Positions 1 to 7,406 of a stretch of 22,495 nucleotides of DNA are shown in pieces. Source of the stretch: Parachlamydiales bacterium (GTDB lineage: Bacteria > Chlamydiota > Chlamydiia > Chlamydiales > JAJFMK01); assembly GCA_020050175.1 (NCBI GenBank), contig JAGVKY010000047.1:1-22495 (forward strand), written 5' to 3'. Numbering within the stretch: the first letter of the stretch is position 1; every line of letters starts with the position of its first letter. The notes under the pieces are model-generated. The model worked only from the letters and a program-made list of their open reading frames with translations, ran no database searches and was not told the DNA's origin. Both the position numbers and the translations under genes were made by a program.

Positions 1-130
1 CCATGACAATTTCTTTGACCCCTCCATCAAAGGCAAAAGCTGTCGTTGTAAAGGCTCGTAAAACATCAATGACCACACAAAGCCCTTCGGCTTTAGGACA
101 ATCGTTACGATGGAGAATAGATATCTTCAT
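1..130 (-). CDS. comB: ComB-like 2-phosphosulfolactate phosphatase, N-terminal part (runs off the window)
   Basis: Only the first 43 codons are visible. They read MKISILHRNDC, then a stretch with VVIDVLRAFTTTAFAF and GGVKEIV (residues 19-42). This matches the N-terminal signature of the ComB family (VIDVLRA-TT, then NGA-x-EI), which hydrolyses 2-phosphosulfolactate to sulfolactate. In many bacteria the true substrate of family members is unknown. The ATG overlaps the TGA of the upstream PPR gene as ATGA (127-130), and the purine-rich AGGAAGG lies about 7 bases before the ATG, so the start is well supported and translation is probably coupled to the PPR gene. The family call is fairly safe. 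The substrate in this organism is not. Confidence 0.75.
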   Translation of the reverse strand, partial: MKISILHRNDCPKAEGLCVVIDVLRAFTTTAFAFDGGVKEIVM

Positions 131-1848
131 GGGGCCCTTCCTGCGGGTTTAACAAGGTAGCAATCAAAATGATTGTTATTAGGATAAATAGTAAATTTTG
201 ATAAATTTATCTTTAAAAGAGTTTCTAATTCTCCAATTGTACATTGCCAATCAAATTCAACTAAAGATTTCTCTTCACGGACTAATATTTCTAAGAACTT
301 CTCTCTTGGGTTGAGATTAAAATACTGCTCGAGGAAGAAATAAACAAAATTTGGAGGAAATGTTCTTAAATCTAGAACAATTGCATTTTTTAAGGCCTTT
401 TTATCGACCGGAAGATGACGCTCTAATTTTACTTGGAAATGATCTAAAATCCACGGCCCTATATTTTCATCTACAAAAATTCTTGCGGCCGATTCAACTT
501 GATTGCGCTGGAGCTCTCTTTCCATTAAACAAAGATGAATATAAGGTGTTATTGGCAACCATTCCTCCCTTACATCTTTTTGAACATCAGAAAAAGTGCC
601 ACTAGCTTCTTCACTTTTAGCACAAGCAAAGAACACACCCTCGTAACATTCAAAATCAGTGGGAAATCCAAGTGTTTTCACCTTATGAAGAAGCGCCCAA
701 GCCGACTCTGGTTTTCTCATGGCTCCACAAAATCTCAATATCAATTTTAGTTCTTCTAGTTCTAAAGGGGGGCTATTATCAAAAAAATCTTCTGGAATAC
801 CTGACGATTCAAAAATATGGAATAATAGTAAAAAAGCGGGAGTTTTTTCCTTTTGTCTTCTTTTCAATTTCTGTACCCCCTTCATGAAGGTCTCTTTCAT
901 CGAGAAATTTTCTTTTTGCATGACTAAAAGGCACATTGCAGATTCTTTTAGGCGGCCCAAACTTATCAGCCGTGGCAATAAATGGGAAAAAGCATGCTCA
1001 ATAGGGGCAACCCCGACTTTTGCCATCTTTTCAAGAAGTGAAAAAGCCGAATCGAACGCCCCATTTGCAGCGAGAGCATTCATGACACGGGAGTAAAGCA
1101 AACCATTTGGCTTTTTTCCCATCCGAATCAGTTGCAATACAAGTTGGTAGGCTTGGGCAACATCTTCTTTTGTTGGATGGAGACAATTGCATTTAAGAAG
1201 GTCATCGATTTGAGCGACATATCTTTCACTTTCACTCAATTTGGCTCTAGCATTCCACTTTTCGAAATGGGAGGAAGCAATTTTTTGTGTAAAATCATTT
1301 GGAACTTTCCCAATCTCGTAAATGGCCTGTAAATGCCTCTCTGCCTCTTTAGGTTTTCCGGCTGTAAGGTAACCATTGATCATGCAATTGCAGTGGAACA
1401 CATCGAGAGTTCCCTGTTCTTTGAGTTTTTTAACCACCATTTCGGCTCGAGAAAATTCATGATGATCAAAAAGAATTTTTATAATTTGCGCCATGGCTAC
1501 GCTGGGATAGGCCATCTGCTGATTTTCCATCCAATCGAGAAATTGAAAAAGTTCCTTAAAGCGGCGATTCCAGCTCAAATCTAAAAGAATATGCAAGCAA
1601 GTATTTTGGTCGGGAATAAGGCTTTTATAAAAAACTTCTCTAAAAAGAAATAAAAGATCTTCTACTTTTGGGTAGAGCTCAGGTCTTAAAAGAGATAAAA
1701 TTGTTTGTTGGTTAGGTTTAAAATGGCTATTTGCCATTTCCCTAAATGTTAATAATGCCAACTCAAGATTTCCTAATCTTGAATATCCTAAAATTCTTCT
1801 ATTAAAGTCGGCAACAGATGCAGGGGGATTTTTCGGAATAGAGGCCAT
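127..1848 (-). CDS. Pentatricopeptide-repeat (PPR) protein with possible degenerate Smr-like tail
   Basis: The 573-residue protein is mostly helical 35-residue repeats. Residues 12-46 (VADFN...GNLELALLTFREM...KPN) and 150-184 (VFHCNCMINGYLTAGKPKEAE...VPN) are near-canonical PPR units. More diverged copies are at about 82-116, 117-149, 251-283, 285-318 and 365-399. PPR proteins bind single-stranded RNA base by base and are abundant in plant and protist organelles but rare in bacteria. Residues 488-568 begin AIVLDLRTF and end in a strand-rich segment. This recalls the fold order of an Smr domain (LDLHG...), as in plant PPR-SMR proteins, but the LDxH and HGxG motifs are missing, so this is only a suggestion. 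There is no signal peptide or membrane segment. The stop overlaps the start of the comB-like gene. RNA binding is inferred from the family, and the target is unknown. Confidence 0.8.
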   Translation of the reverse strand: MASIPKNPPASVADFNRRILGYSRLGNLELALLTFREMANSHFKPNQQTILSLLRPELYPKVEDLLFLFREVFYKSLIPDQNTCLHILLDLSWNRRFKELFQFLDWMENQQMAYPSVAMAQIIKILFDHHEFSRAEMVVKKLKEQGTLDVFHCNCMINGYLTAGKPKEAERHLQAIYEIGKVPNDFTQKIASSHFEKWNARAKLSESERYVAQIDDLLKCNCLHPTKEDVAQAYQLVLQLIRMGKKPNGLLYSRVMNALAANGAFDSAFSLLEKMAKVGVAPIEHAFSHLLPRLISLGRLKESAMCLLVMQKENFSMKETFMKGVQKLKRRQKEKTPAFLLLFHIFESSGIPEDFFDNSPPLELEELKLILRFCGAMRKPESAWALLHKVKTLGFPTDFECYEGVFFACAKSEEASGTFSDVQKDVREEWLPITPYIHLCLMERELQRNQVESAARIFVDENIGPWILDHFQVKLERHLPVDKKALKNAIVLDLRTFPPNFVYFFLEQYFNLNPREKFLEILVREEKSLVEFDWQCTIGELETLLKINLSKFTIYPNNNHFDCYLVKPAGRAP

Positions 1849-2000
1849 TCAAACATGTTATAAACTTCTTCAATAAAAGTAGATAACAACGGCTAACGTG
1901 TCAGGGGTGCACATTGTCCTTAGCAAATTTGACTTTTGCATAGCTATGAGTTGTCGCTCTTTTGAAAGAGATAGAATCCCCATTTGCGGAGATAAAAACA

Positions 2001-2040
2001 AAAAAGTTTTGATAAGCAACTGGTGCTGACATCGTTACTT
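2001..2040 (-). terminator. Possible weak terminator after cysS
   Basis: Read on the minus strand, AAGTAAC (2040-2034) and GTTGCTT (2020-2014) can form a 7-pair stem with one G-U pair. It overlaps the cysS stop codon and is followed within about 10 bases by a U-rich run (CTTTTTTGTTTTT). The loop is 13 bases and the stem is not GC-rich, so this is tentative. The remainder of the 186-base gap up to the PPR start shows no gene and no convincing promoter. Confidence 0.35.
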
Positions 2041-3444
2041 TTTGAGTTTAGGCCCTTGAGGGGTATCTTCAATTTGAAATCCCTGAGAGGAAATCCATGC
2101 CCGTAACCGGTCAGCTTCAGCCCAGTTTTTCTCTTGACGAGCGAGGAGCCTTTTTTCAAAAGCTTCGAGAACTGGAGCAGGAATATCGAGTTCTTTTTCC
2201 CAGCGAAAAAGACCGAGAATATGATCTAGCCGATGTAGAAAATCGAGAATTTCGTCTTTTCCCCTTTCTCCTATTTCTCCTTGATCCATCCAGAGATTAA
2301 CTCCCCTCACAAAGTCAAAAAGAGCAGCCAGCGCAGGTGAAATATTGAGATCGTCAGCTAAAGCATTCTCAATTTTTTCTTTCGTTACTTGAATCAACCC
2401 CTCGACGGGACCGTCTTCTTGGGGAATATAGGCTTGGATCCTTTCAATAAAATCGTCTAAGCGACGAAGAGAGTGGCGAGCTGCTTCCAAACCTTCAAGA
2501 GTGAAATTGAGCTGCGTCCGATAATGGACCGACAGGAGGAGATAACGAACTTCGCGGCCATCAAACCCTTTTTTCAAAAGATCGCGAAGGGTAAAAAAAT
2601 TACCAAGAGACTTCGACATCTTTCTTCCATCAACGATGAGGTGTTCAGAATGGAGCCATGTTTTGACAAAATGACATCCGTTGCAAGCCTCGGACTGAGC
2701 AATTTCATTCTCGTGGTGAGGAAAAATATTATCTACTGCACCACAATGAATATCGAGCTTTGGTCCTAAAAGAGAAGTTGCCATCGCCGAGCATTCGATA
2801 TGCCATCCAGGCCTCCCTTTACCAAAGGGACTCTCCCAGTAGATCTCCCCATCCCGTTCTTTGTCATACCCTTTCCAGAGGACGAAATCAGCTAATTTTT
2901 CTTTATCGTATTCATCATTTGCAACCCTTTCAGAAGCTCCTTCTTTTAATTCATCCAGCTTAAGATGTGAAAGAGCCCCGTATTGTGGAAACTTTGCAAT
3001 CGAAAAGTAGACACTCCCATCATTCCCTTTATAGGCCACCCCTTTATCCAATAGTTTTTGGATCATTTCGATCATGGCAGGAATATAATCTGTCGCTCTT
3101 GGACGGAATTCAACCTCTTCTATTCCTAAAGTTTTAATATCTTCAAAGAAAGCTTTAGTAAAAGGGGCTGTGAACTCATCTAAAGTAACCCCATCTCTAA
3201 TGGCCCCTTTAATCGTCTTATCATCGACATCAGTGATGTTCATCACTTGTTCTACTTCGTAGCCAAAGTAGTTCAAGACACGTCTTAGGAGATCCTCGAA
3301 GACATACGTCCTAAAATTACCGATATGGGCGTAATGATAAACTGTTGGTCCACAAGTGTAGAGCCGCACTTTAGGAGGCTCAAGAGGAGAAAAAGGCTCT
3401 TTCGTCCGTGTGAGTGTGTTATAAAAATTAAGAGCTGGAGTCAA
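2035..3444 (-). CDS. cysS: Cysteinyl-tRNA synthetase
   Basis: This class I aminoacyl-tRNA synthetase charges tRNA-Cys in the cytosol. The 469-residue protein has normal family length and all hallmark motifs: YTCGPTVY with zinc ligand C31, the HIGH-type signature HIGN (40-43), zinc ligands C218, H243 and E247 (in ECSA and FPHHENE), and KMSKS (275-279). The chosen start is a UUG codon at 3444. It forms a UUGA overlap with the stop of the upstream aas gene, and the next ATG would remove part of the catalytic fold. AGAGGA lies about 10 bases upstream, inside aas. Expression should therefore follow aas. The C-terminal tail is the usual anticodon-binding helical region. Confidence 0.97.
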   Translation of the reverse strand: MTPALNFYNTLTRTKEPFSPLEPPKVRLYTCGPTVYHYAHIGNFRTYVFEDLLRRVLNYFGYEVEQVMNITDVDDKTIKGAIRDGVTLDEFTAPFTKAFFEDIKTLGIEEVEFRPRATDYIPAMIEMIQKLLDKGVAYKGNDGSVYFSIAKFPQYGALSHLKLDELKEGASERVANDEYDKEKLADFVLWKGYDKERDGEIYWESPFGKGRPGWHIECSAMATSLLGPKLDIHCGAVDNIFPHHENEIAQSEACNGCHFVKTWLHSEHLIVDGRKMSKSLGNFFTLRDLLKKGFDGREVRYLLLSVHYRTQLNFTLEGLEAARHSLRRLDDFIERIQAYIPQEDGPVEGLIQVTKEKIENALADDLNISPALAALFDFVRGVNLWMDQGEIGERGKDEILDFLHRLDHILGLFRWEKELDIPAPVLEAFEKRLLARQEKNWAEADRLRAWISSQGFQIEDTPQGPKLKK

Positions 3445-6083
3445 ACGAAATATTCCTCTTCTAATTTCTTGTAATTAACTTTTCCCGTTCCGAGAAGCGG
3501 GATTTGTGGAAGTTTGTACACTAAAGCAAAACGAGCAAGATTACTAACGCCACTACTTTTTAGCACGTGGTTTGCTTCATCAAGAGATAATGGAAGCGTT
3601 GTAAAGAGAATCAAACGTGGCCGATCTCCTTCCCTCTCTTTAGCCGATACCGCAAAAAGGGGACCCTCTTCTTTAAGAGGATACTTTTCACTGAGCACCT
3701 CTTCAAGCCCTCCAAGACTGATCATTTCGCCGCCAACTTTAACAAATCGTTTTAATCGACCTGTTAATGTGAGCCGCCCCTTTTCATCTAAAAAACCGAG
3801 ATCGCCGGTTTGATACCAAATTTTTCCCTGGTGAGTCAAAAATGGGGAGATATTCTGGGTGATATAGCCTGGAAATACATTAGGTCCCCTCACGAGCACA
3901 AGGCCGGTTTTTTCAGGTCCGAGGGGGGCATGGGTCTCGTGATCGATGATGGCCATTTCAACCCCTTCAATGGGCCTGCCCACTCCTTTTGTGTCATCTT
4001 CTGATCGATTAAGGGTTAGGACGGGAGAGCATTCGGTTATCCCATAGCCTTCAACCACTCTGTTCTCATTCTTTAAACCTCTTGCGAGTTCGTAGAGTTC
4101 TTGGGGAGCTTTTTCAGCCCCTGTCACAATCAGACGAAGAGACTTTAATTGTTTCGGGGATGCAACAGTTAAAATTCTTTTTAAAAAGGTCGGTGCCCCA
4201 CAAAGAATGGTCCCTTTAAAAATTTCGACCCCTTTTGCCAGCTGATGAGGCTCATTGGGATTAGGATAATAAGGAGACCTCATCCCAAGTAAAGGGCCGC
4301 ACAACGTAGAAACCGTAAAGCCATAGGAATGAAATGGGGGCAAAAAATTAAAGAGAACGTCATCTGTTTTTAGTTCAATCGAACGGTTCAGGGAATCAAT
4401 GTTAGATAAAACATTGTCATGGGTGAGAGGAACTCCTTTTGGTGTCCCTTCGCTTCCACTCGTAAAAAGAATGACAGCTGTATCTTTTCTCTTTAGTTTA
4501 GTTTTATAGAGTAAATAAGAAAGAAATTTTGCTTTGATTTTGTCGAAAATAGAGATCTTTTTTCGAAAATCTTCTAACTGTGTGATCAAAGGGGAGAGCT
4601 GGCCAAGATCAGTATTCGAAAGGTGTTCCAAGAAGGCCCATGAAGAGACGGCGCTCTCCATTTTTGTGATATGGATGACCTCGTTGATGTGGCGAGAGCC
4701 TAATGTCCAATTAAGCATCACGGGGATTTTACCTGCTGCTTGACAAGCAAGGATACAGATCAAAGCTGTCGAACTGTTGGGAAGGAGGATTCCGACTTTT
4801 TCTCCGGGCAAATTTGTGAAAAGCTTTTTTAAAAGGATCATGCGGGTCTTGATGTCCCGGTAGGTCAAAACGCCGGCTGTCAGATCAGCTGCAATCGCCC
4901 GATGGGGATCTTGGTCTGCTTTTTGCAAAAAAGCCTCGATAATCGACTCCCCTTTTGCCAATTCGCATCTTTTTCTCTCTATTGCCTTAAGCCAATTTTC
5001 CAATCCTCTGGGCAATTCTCCGCTTGGAAGAGGAAAAGATTCTTGTGAAGCCAGTCGTAAGACATCCTGGACGGTGAGGATCTCTCTCCCTTGCAATTCA
5101 TGGACATCAAAGTCTTCTTCTAAGAAGGCAGCAATCTCAACAAGACTAAGTGAATCAATGCCCAAATCAGCCGAAAGATTCATCTCTTCCCGCATTCTTT
5201 GGAGAGGAACATTGGAGATTTCACTTAATTTAGCAAAAACTTTTTCCTTGATCAAAGCATCAACAGGCTTGGAGTGTTTCTCAACCTTCTTCTCTTCTGG
5301 CCATTGAGGTTCTTTTCCAAAGCGGGTGTAAGGCACATGAACGAAGGTGTCTTCGATCTTGTTATACCATTGCTCTAGGGCCTGATTAATCTCATTTTTT
5401 GTGCCATGAACAGGAAAATCTTTGGGGGCTTTTTCAAAAGTAATCGTTACTTTACGACGGGGGGTAAAGAAAAGAAGGTTTTTTAAAAGGACTTTTGTCC
5501 CGACAAGGAGTGTTTTGCCAAGGTGGGGGGTTTTAGAAGTGTAAGCCCTAGAAAAATGACTCCCCCATAGCCCTGTTGTACGGACAAGAACAATGTCATA
5601 ATTTTCTGCCTCTTGCACGATGCGGTAAACCCCAGAGGCTCCTCCAATTTGCTCAACAGATGAACTTTTTACTTTTCCCGCGGGGAAAAAAAGAAAGACC
5701 TCTCCTTTTTTTAGTCCATGAATCACCTGTTGAAGAGCCTCATGCACCTTTTCAAGTTTTAATGTGTTGCTTCCAGACCCAAAATCGGGCATCGCAATGG
5801 CATCGATGATCCGCATGAGGAGGCTAACCAGGGGAAGCCGGTACATAAAGTCTACAATGACAGGCCGAACAGGATACCTTTTGTGAATAGCCAACGAGAC
5901 AAGGGTTGGATCAACAAGGACAGTCGGGTGATTGGGAAGAAAAAGCACTCCCCTACCATTTTTACCTATTTCTTGACTTAACTCCTTCAGCCCCTTCACC
6001 TCGACTGAGTAACGGAGAGACATGAAAAAGTTAAATATCAGACGAAATAAATGACTAAGGATCGATTTCACTTGGGCAGCCAT
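3441..6083 (-). CDS. aas: Fused acyltransferase - acyl carrier protein - acyl-ACP synthetase
   Basis: The 880-residue protein has three parts. Residues 1-250 are a PlsC-type acyltransferase with NHPTVLVD (H52 and D58, an HX5D spacing) and FFPAG (132-136). Residues 273-345 are an acyl carrier domain with ADLGIDSLSLVEI, where S311 would carry phosphopantetheine. Residues 376-880 are an AMP-forming fatty acid ligase with TSGSEGTPKG (541-550), GYGITE (679-684), YQTGD (757-761), GRLKRFVKVGGE (775-786) and a C-terminal GTGKVNYK that supplies the adenylation lysine. E. coli Aas (2-acyl-GPE acyltransferase/acyl-ACP synthetase) has the two enzymatic parts without the ACP. The likely role is activation of free or scavenged fatty acids onto ACP and re-acylation of lysophospholipid at the inner membrane. 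N-terminal hydrophobic residues 8-22 may anchor it. The gene overlaps cysS downstream and lies head to head with the rhodanese gene, 16 bases away. Confidence 0.93.
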   Translation of the reverse strand: MAAQVKSILSHLFRLIFNFFMSLRYSVEVKGLKELSQEIGKNGRGVLFLPNHPTVLVDPTLVSLAIHKRYPVRPVIVDFMYRLPLVSLLMRIIDAIAMPDFGSGSNTLKLEKVHEALQQVIHGLKKGEVFLFFPAGKVKSSSVEQIGGASGVYRIVQEAENYDIVLVRTTGLWGSHFSRAYTSKTPHLGKTLLVGTKVLLKNLLFFTPRRKVTITFEKAPKDFPVHGTKNEINQALEQWYNKIEDTFVHVPYTRFGKEPQWPEEKKVEKHSKPVDALIKEKVFAKLSEISNVPLQRMREEMNLSADLGIDSLSLVEIAAFLEEDFDVHELQGREILTVQDVLRLASQESFPLPSGELPRGLENWLKAIERKRCELAKGESIIEAFLQKADQDPHRAIAADLTAGVLTYRDIKTRMILLKKLFTNLPGEKVGILLPNSSTALICILACQAAGKIPVMLNWTLGSRHINEVIHITKMESAVSSWAFLEHLSNTDLGQLSPLITQLEDFRKKISIFDKIKAKFLSYLLYKTKLKRKDTAVILFTSGSEGTPKGVPLTHDNVLSNIDSLNRSIELKTDDVLFNFLPPFHSYGFTVSTLCGPLLGMRSPYYPNPNEPHQLAKGVEIFKGTILCGAPTFLKRILTVASPKQLKSLRLIVTGAEKAPQELYELARGLKNENRVVEGYGITECSPVLTLNRSEDDTKGVGRPIEGVEMAIIDHETHAPLGPEKTGLVLVRGPNVFPGYITQNISPFLTHQGKIWYQTGDLGFLDEKGRLTLTGRLKRFVKVGGEMISLGGLEEVLSEKYPLKEEGPLFAVSAKEREGDRPRLILFTTLPLSLDEANHVLKSSGVSNLARFALVYKLPQIPLLGTGKVNYKKLEEEYFV

Positions 6084-6101
6084 AAGGGATTATCCTATAA
6101 T
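6072..6101 (+). promoter_or_regulatory. Sigma-70/66-type promoter for the rhodanese-bioB pair
   Basis: TTGGGC (6072-6077), an 18-base spacer and a perfect TATAAT (6096-6101) are visible. The -35 lies inside the first codons of the divergent aas gene. The -10 overlaps the first possible ATG (6100) of the rhodanese frame, so if this promoter is used, translation must begin at the ATG at 6115 or 6118. The latter has GGGA at 6108-6111 as a ribosome-binding site. The call is based on consensus match only. Confidence 0.55.
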
Positions 6102-6426
6102 GGATTCGGGATTTATGATGAACGAGATTGAGCCGAAAGAGCTTTTTGAGAAATTAAAAAATGAATCAATCCTTCTTGTCGACGTGAGATCCGAGGAGGA
6201 ATTTGCATCTCATCATATTGAAGGCTCTCTTTTTCACCCTATAACTTCTTTTAATCCTAAAGAGATCTCGACTGACGTACCGGTCGTATTCATTTGCCGC
6301 TCTGGAGCCCGCTCCAAAAAAGCAACTGATCTCTACCTAGCTCAACATCCCAAAGCTTCTGCCTATAATTTAACAGGCGGACTTTTAGCTTGGGGTGCCT
6401 TAAAACTCCCTTTGGTGACACCATGA
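6100..6426 (+). CDS. Single-domain rhodanese-like sulfurtransferase
   Basis: This small cytosolic protein (108 residues from the first ATG) consists of one rhodanese domain: LLVDVRSEEEFASHHIEGS near the start, then the active-site loop CRSGARS with catalytic C66, and NLTGGLLAWG near the end. Rhodaneses carry sulfane sulfur as a cysteine persulfide. The first ATG (6100) overlaps a TATAAT sequence. The ATGs at 6115 and 6118 are credible alternatives and would leave the domain intact. The stop overlaps the bioB start as ATGA, which suggests co-translation with a sulfur-inserting enzyme. A link to BioB (sulfur supply or repair of its sacrificed iron-sulfur cluster) is inferred from that position only. 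Confidence 0.92.
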   Translation: MDSGFMMNEIEPKELFEKLKNESILLVDVRSEEEFASHHIEGSLFHPITSFNPKEISTDVPVVFICRSGARSKKATDLYLAQHPKASAYNLTGGLLAWGALKLPLVTP

Positions 6427-7406
6427 CTTCTTGGACATTAGAATCGATCCGCGCCCTTTTCCATACCCCTTTATTAGAACTAGTTTACCAAGCTGCAACT
6501 GTCCATCGCCGTCATTTTGACCCTCTTCAGGTCCAAAGATGCTCCCTTTTGTCTATCAAGACAGGTGGCTGCCCAGAAAACTGCTCTTATTGCCCCCAGT
6601 CATCGCATTATCAAACGGGTGTAAAAGCTGAAAAGTTAATGGCCGTCGATGATGTTTTAAAAGCTGCAAAAAATGCCAAAGATAGTGGTGCCACTAGATT
6701 TTGCATGGGGGCTGCCTGGAGAAAGGTGAGAGATAGCGGAGACTTTGAACAGGTCTTGGAGATGGTCAAGGGTGTCAACACGATGGGCATGGAGTGTTGC
6801 GTAACACTTGGCATGCTCACTGAACCTCAAGCGCAACGCCTCAAAGAGGCTGGCCTTTATGCCTATAACCACAATCTTGACACCAGTCGCAACCATTACA
6901 GCAACATAATCACTACAAGGACTTTTGACGACCGTTTAGAGACATTGGATCATGTTCGAAAGGCGGGTATTTCGGTCTGTTGCGGAGGTATTTTGGGTCT
7001 TGGTGAAACTGAAGAAGATAGAATTTCAATGCTTCATACGCTCTCATCTTTGGCGACGCCTCCCGAATCGGTCCCCATTAACGCACTTGTTCCGATCGAG
7101 GGGACTCCCCTTGAAAATCAAAAGAAAATCTCCCCCTTCGAAATGACGAGGATGATTGCGACAACTCGTATTGTTTTACCTACTTCGATGGTCCGCCTTT
7201 CTGCTGGACGACTCTCTCTTTCACCAGCTGAACAAGCCCTCTGCTTTTTTGCAGGTGCAAATTCGATCTTTGTAGGCGACAAGCTCCTCACGAGCCCCAA
7301 CCCTGAAGTCGACGCTGACCTAGAACTTTTTAACCAACTTGGTTTAAAAGGGATGCCAGGCCATGTTGAAGAGCCTGAAACAGCCTGTGAATCTCTTTGT
7401 TGCTAA
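6423..7406 (+). CDS. bioB: Biotin synthase
   Basis: This radical SAM enzyme inserts sulfur into dethiobiotin, the last step of biotin synthesis. With the ATG at 6423 it has 327 residues. C50, C54 and C57 form the CX3CX2C motif (CPENCSYC) for the 4Fe-4S cluster. FCMGAAWR, ECCVTLGML, SVCCGGILGLGE and VRLSAGR carry the cysteines and arginine expected for the 2Fe-2S cluster. An in-frame ATG at 6390 exists inside the rhodanese gene, but the ATGA overlap at 6423 gives the normal N-terminus. The 3' end overlaps bioA on the other strand by 77 bases. The gene is separated from the other bio genes by orientation. Confidence 0.97.
   Translation: MTSWTLESIRALFHTPLLELVYQAATVHRRHFDPLQVQRCSLLSIKTGGCPENCSYCPQSSHYQTGVKAEKLMAVDDVLKAAKNAKDSGATRFCMGAAWRKVRDSGDFEQVLEMVKGVNTMGMECCVTLGMLTEPQAQRLKEAGLYAYNHNLDTSRNHYSNIITTRTFDDRLETLDHVRKAGISVCCGGILGLGETEEDRISMLHTLSSLATPPESVPINALVPIEGTPLENQKKISPFEMTRMIATTRIVLPTSMVRLSAGRLSLSPAEQALCFFAGANSIFVGDKLLTSPNPEVDADLELFNQLGLKGMPGHVEEPETACESLCC

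Noticed and set aside
719..1096. A 125-codon plus-strand open frame opposite the PPR gene
   Set aside because: The opposite strand encodes recognisable PPR repeats, and this frame has no motif, ribosome-binding site or promoter.
6390..6422. Upstream ATG extension of bioB by 11 codons
   Set aside because: It lies inside the rhodanese gene and adds residues not expected in BioB, while the ATGA overlap at 6423 gives a normal N-terminus.
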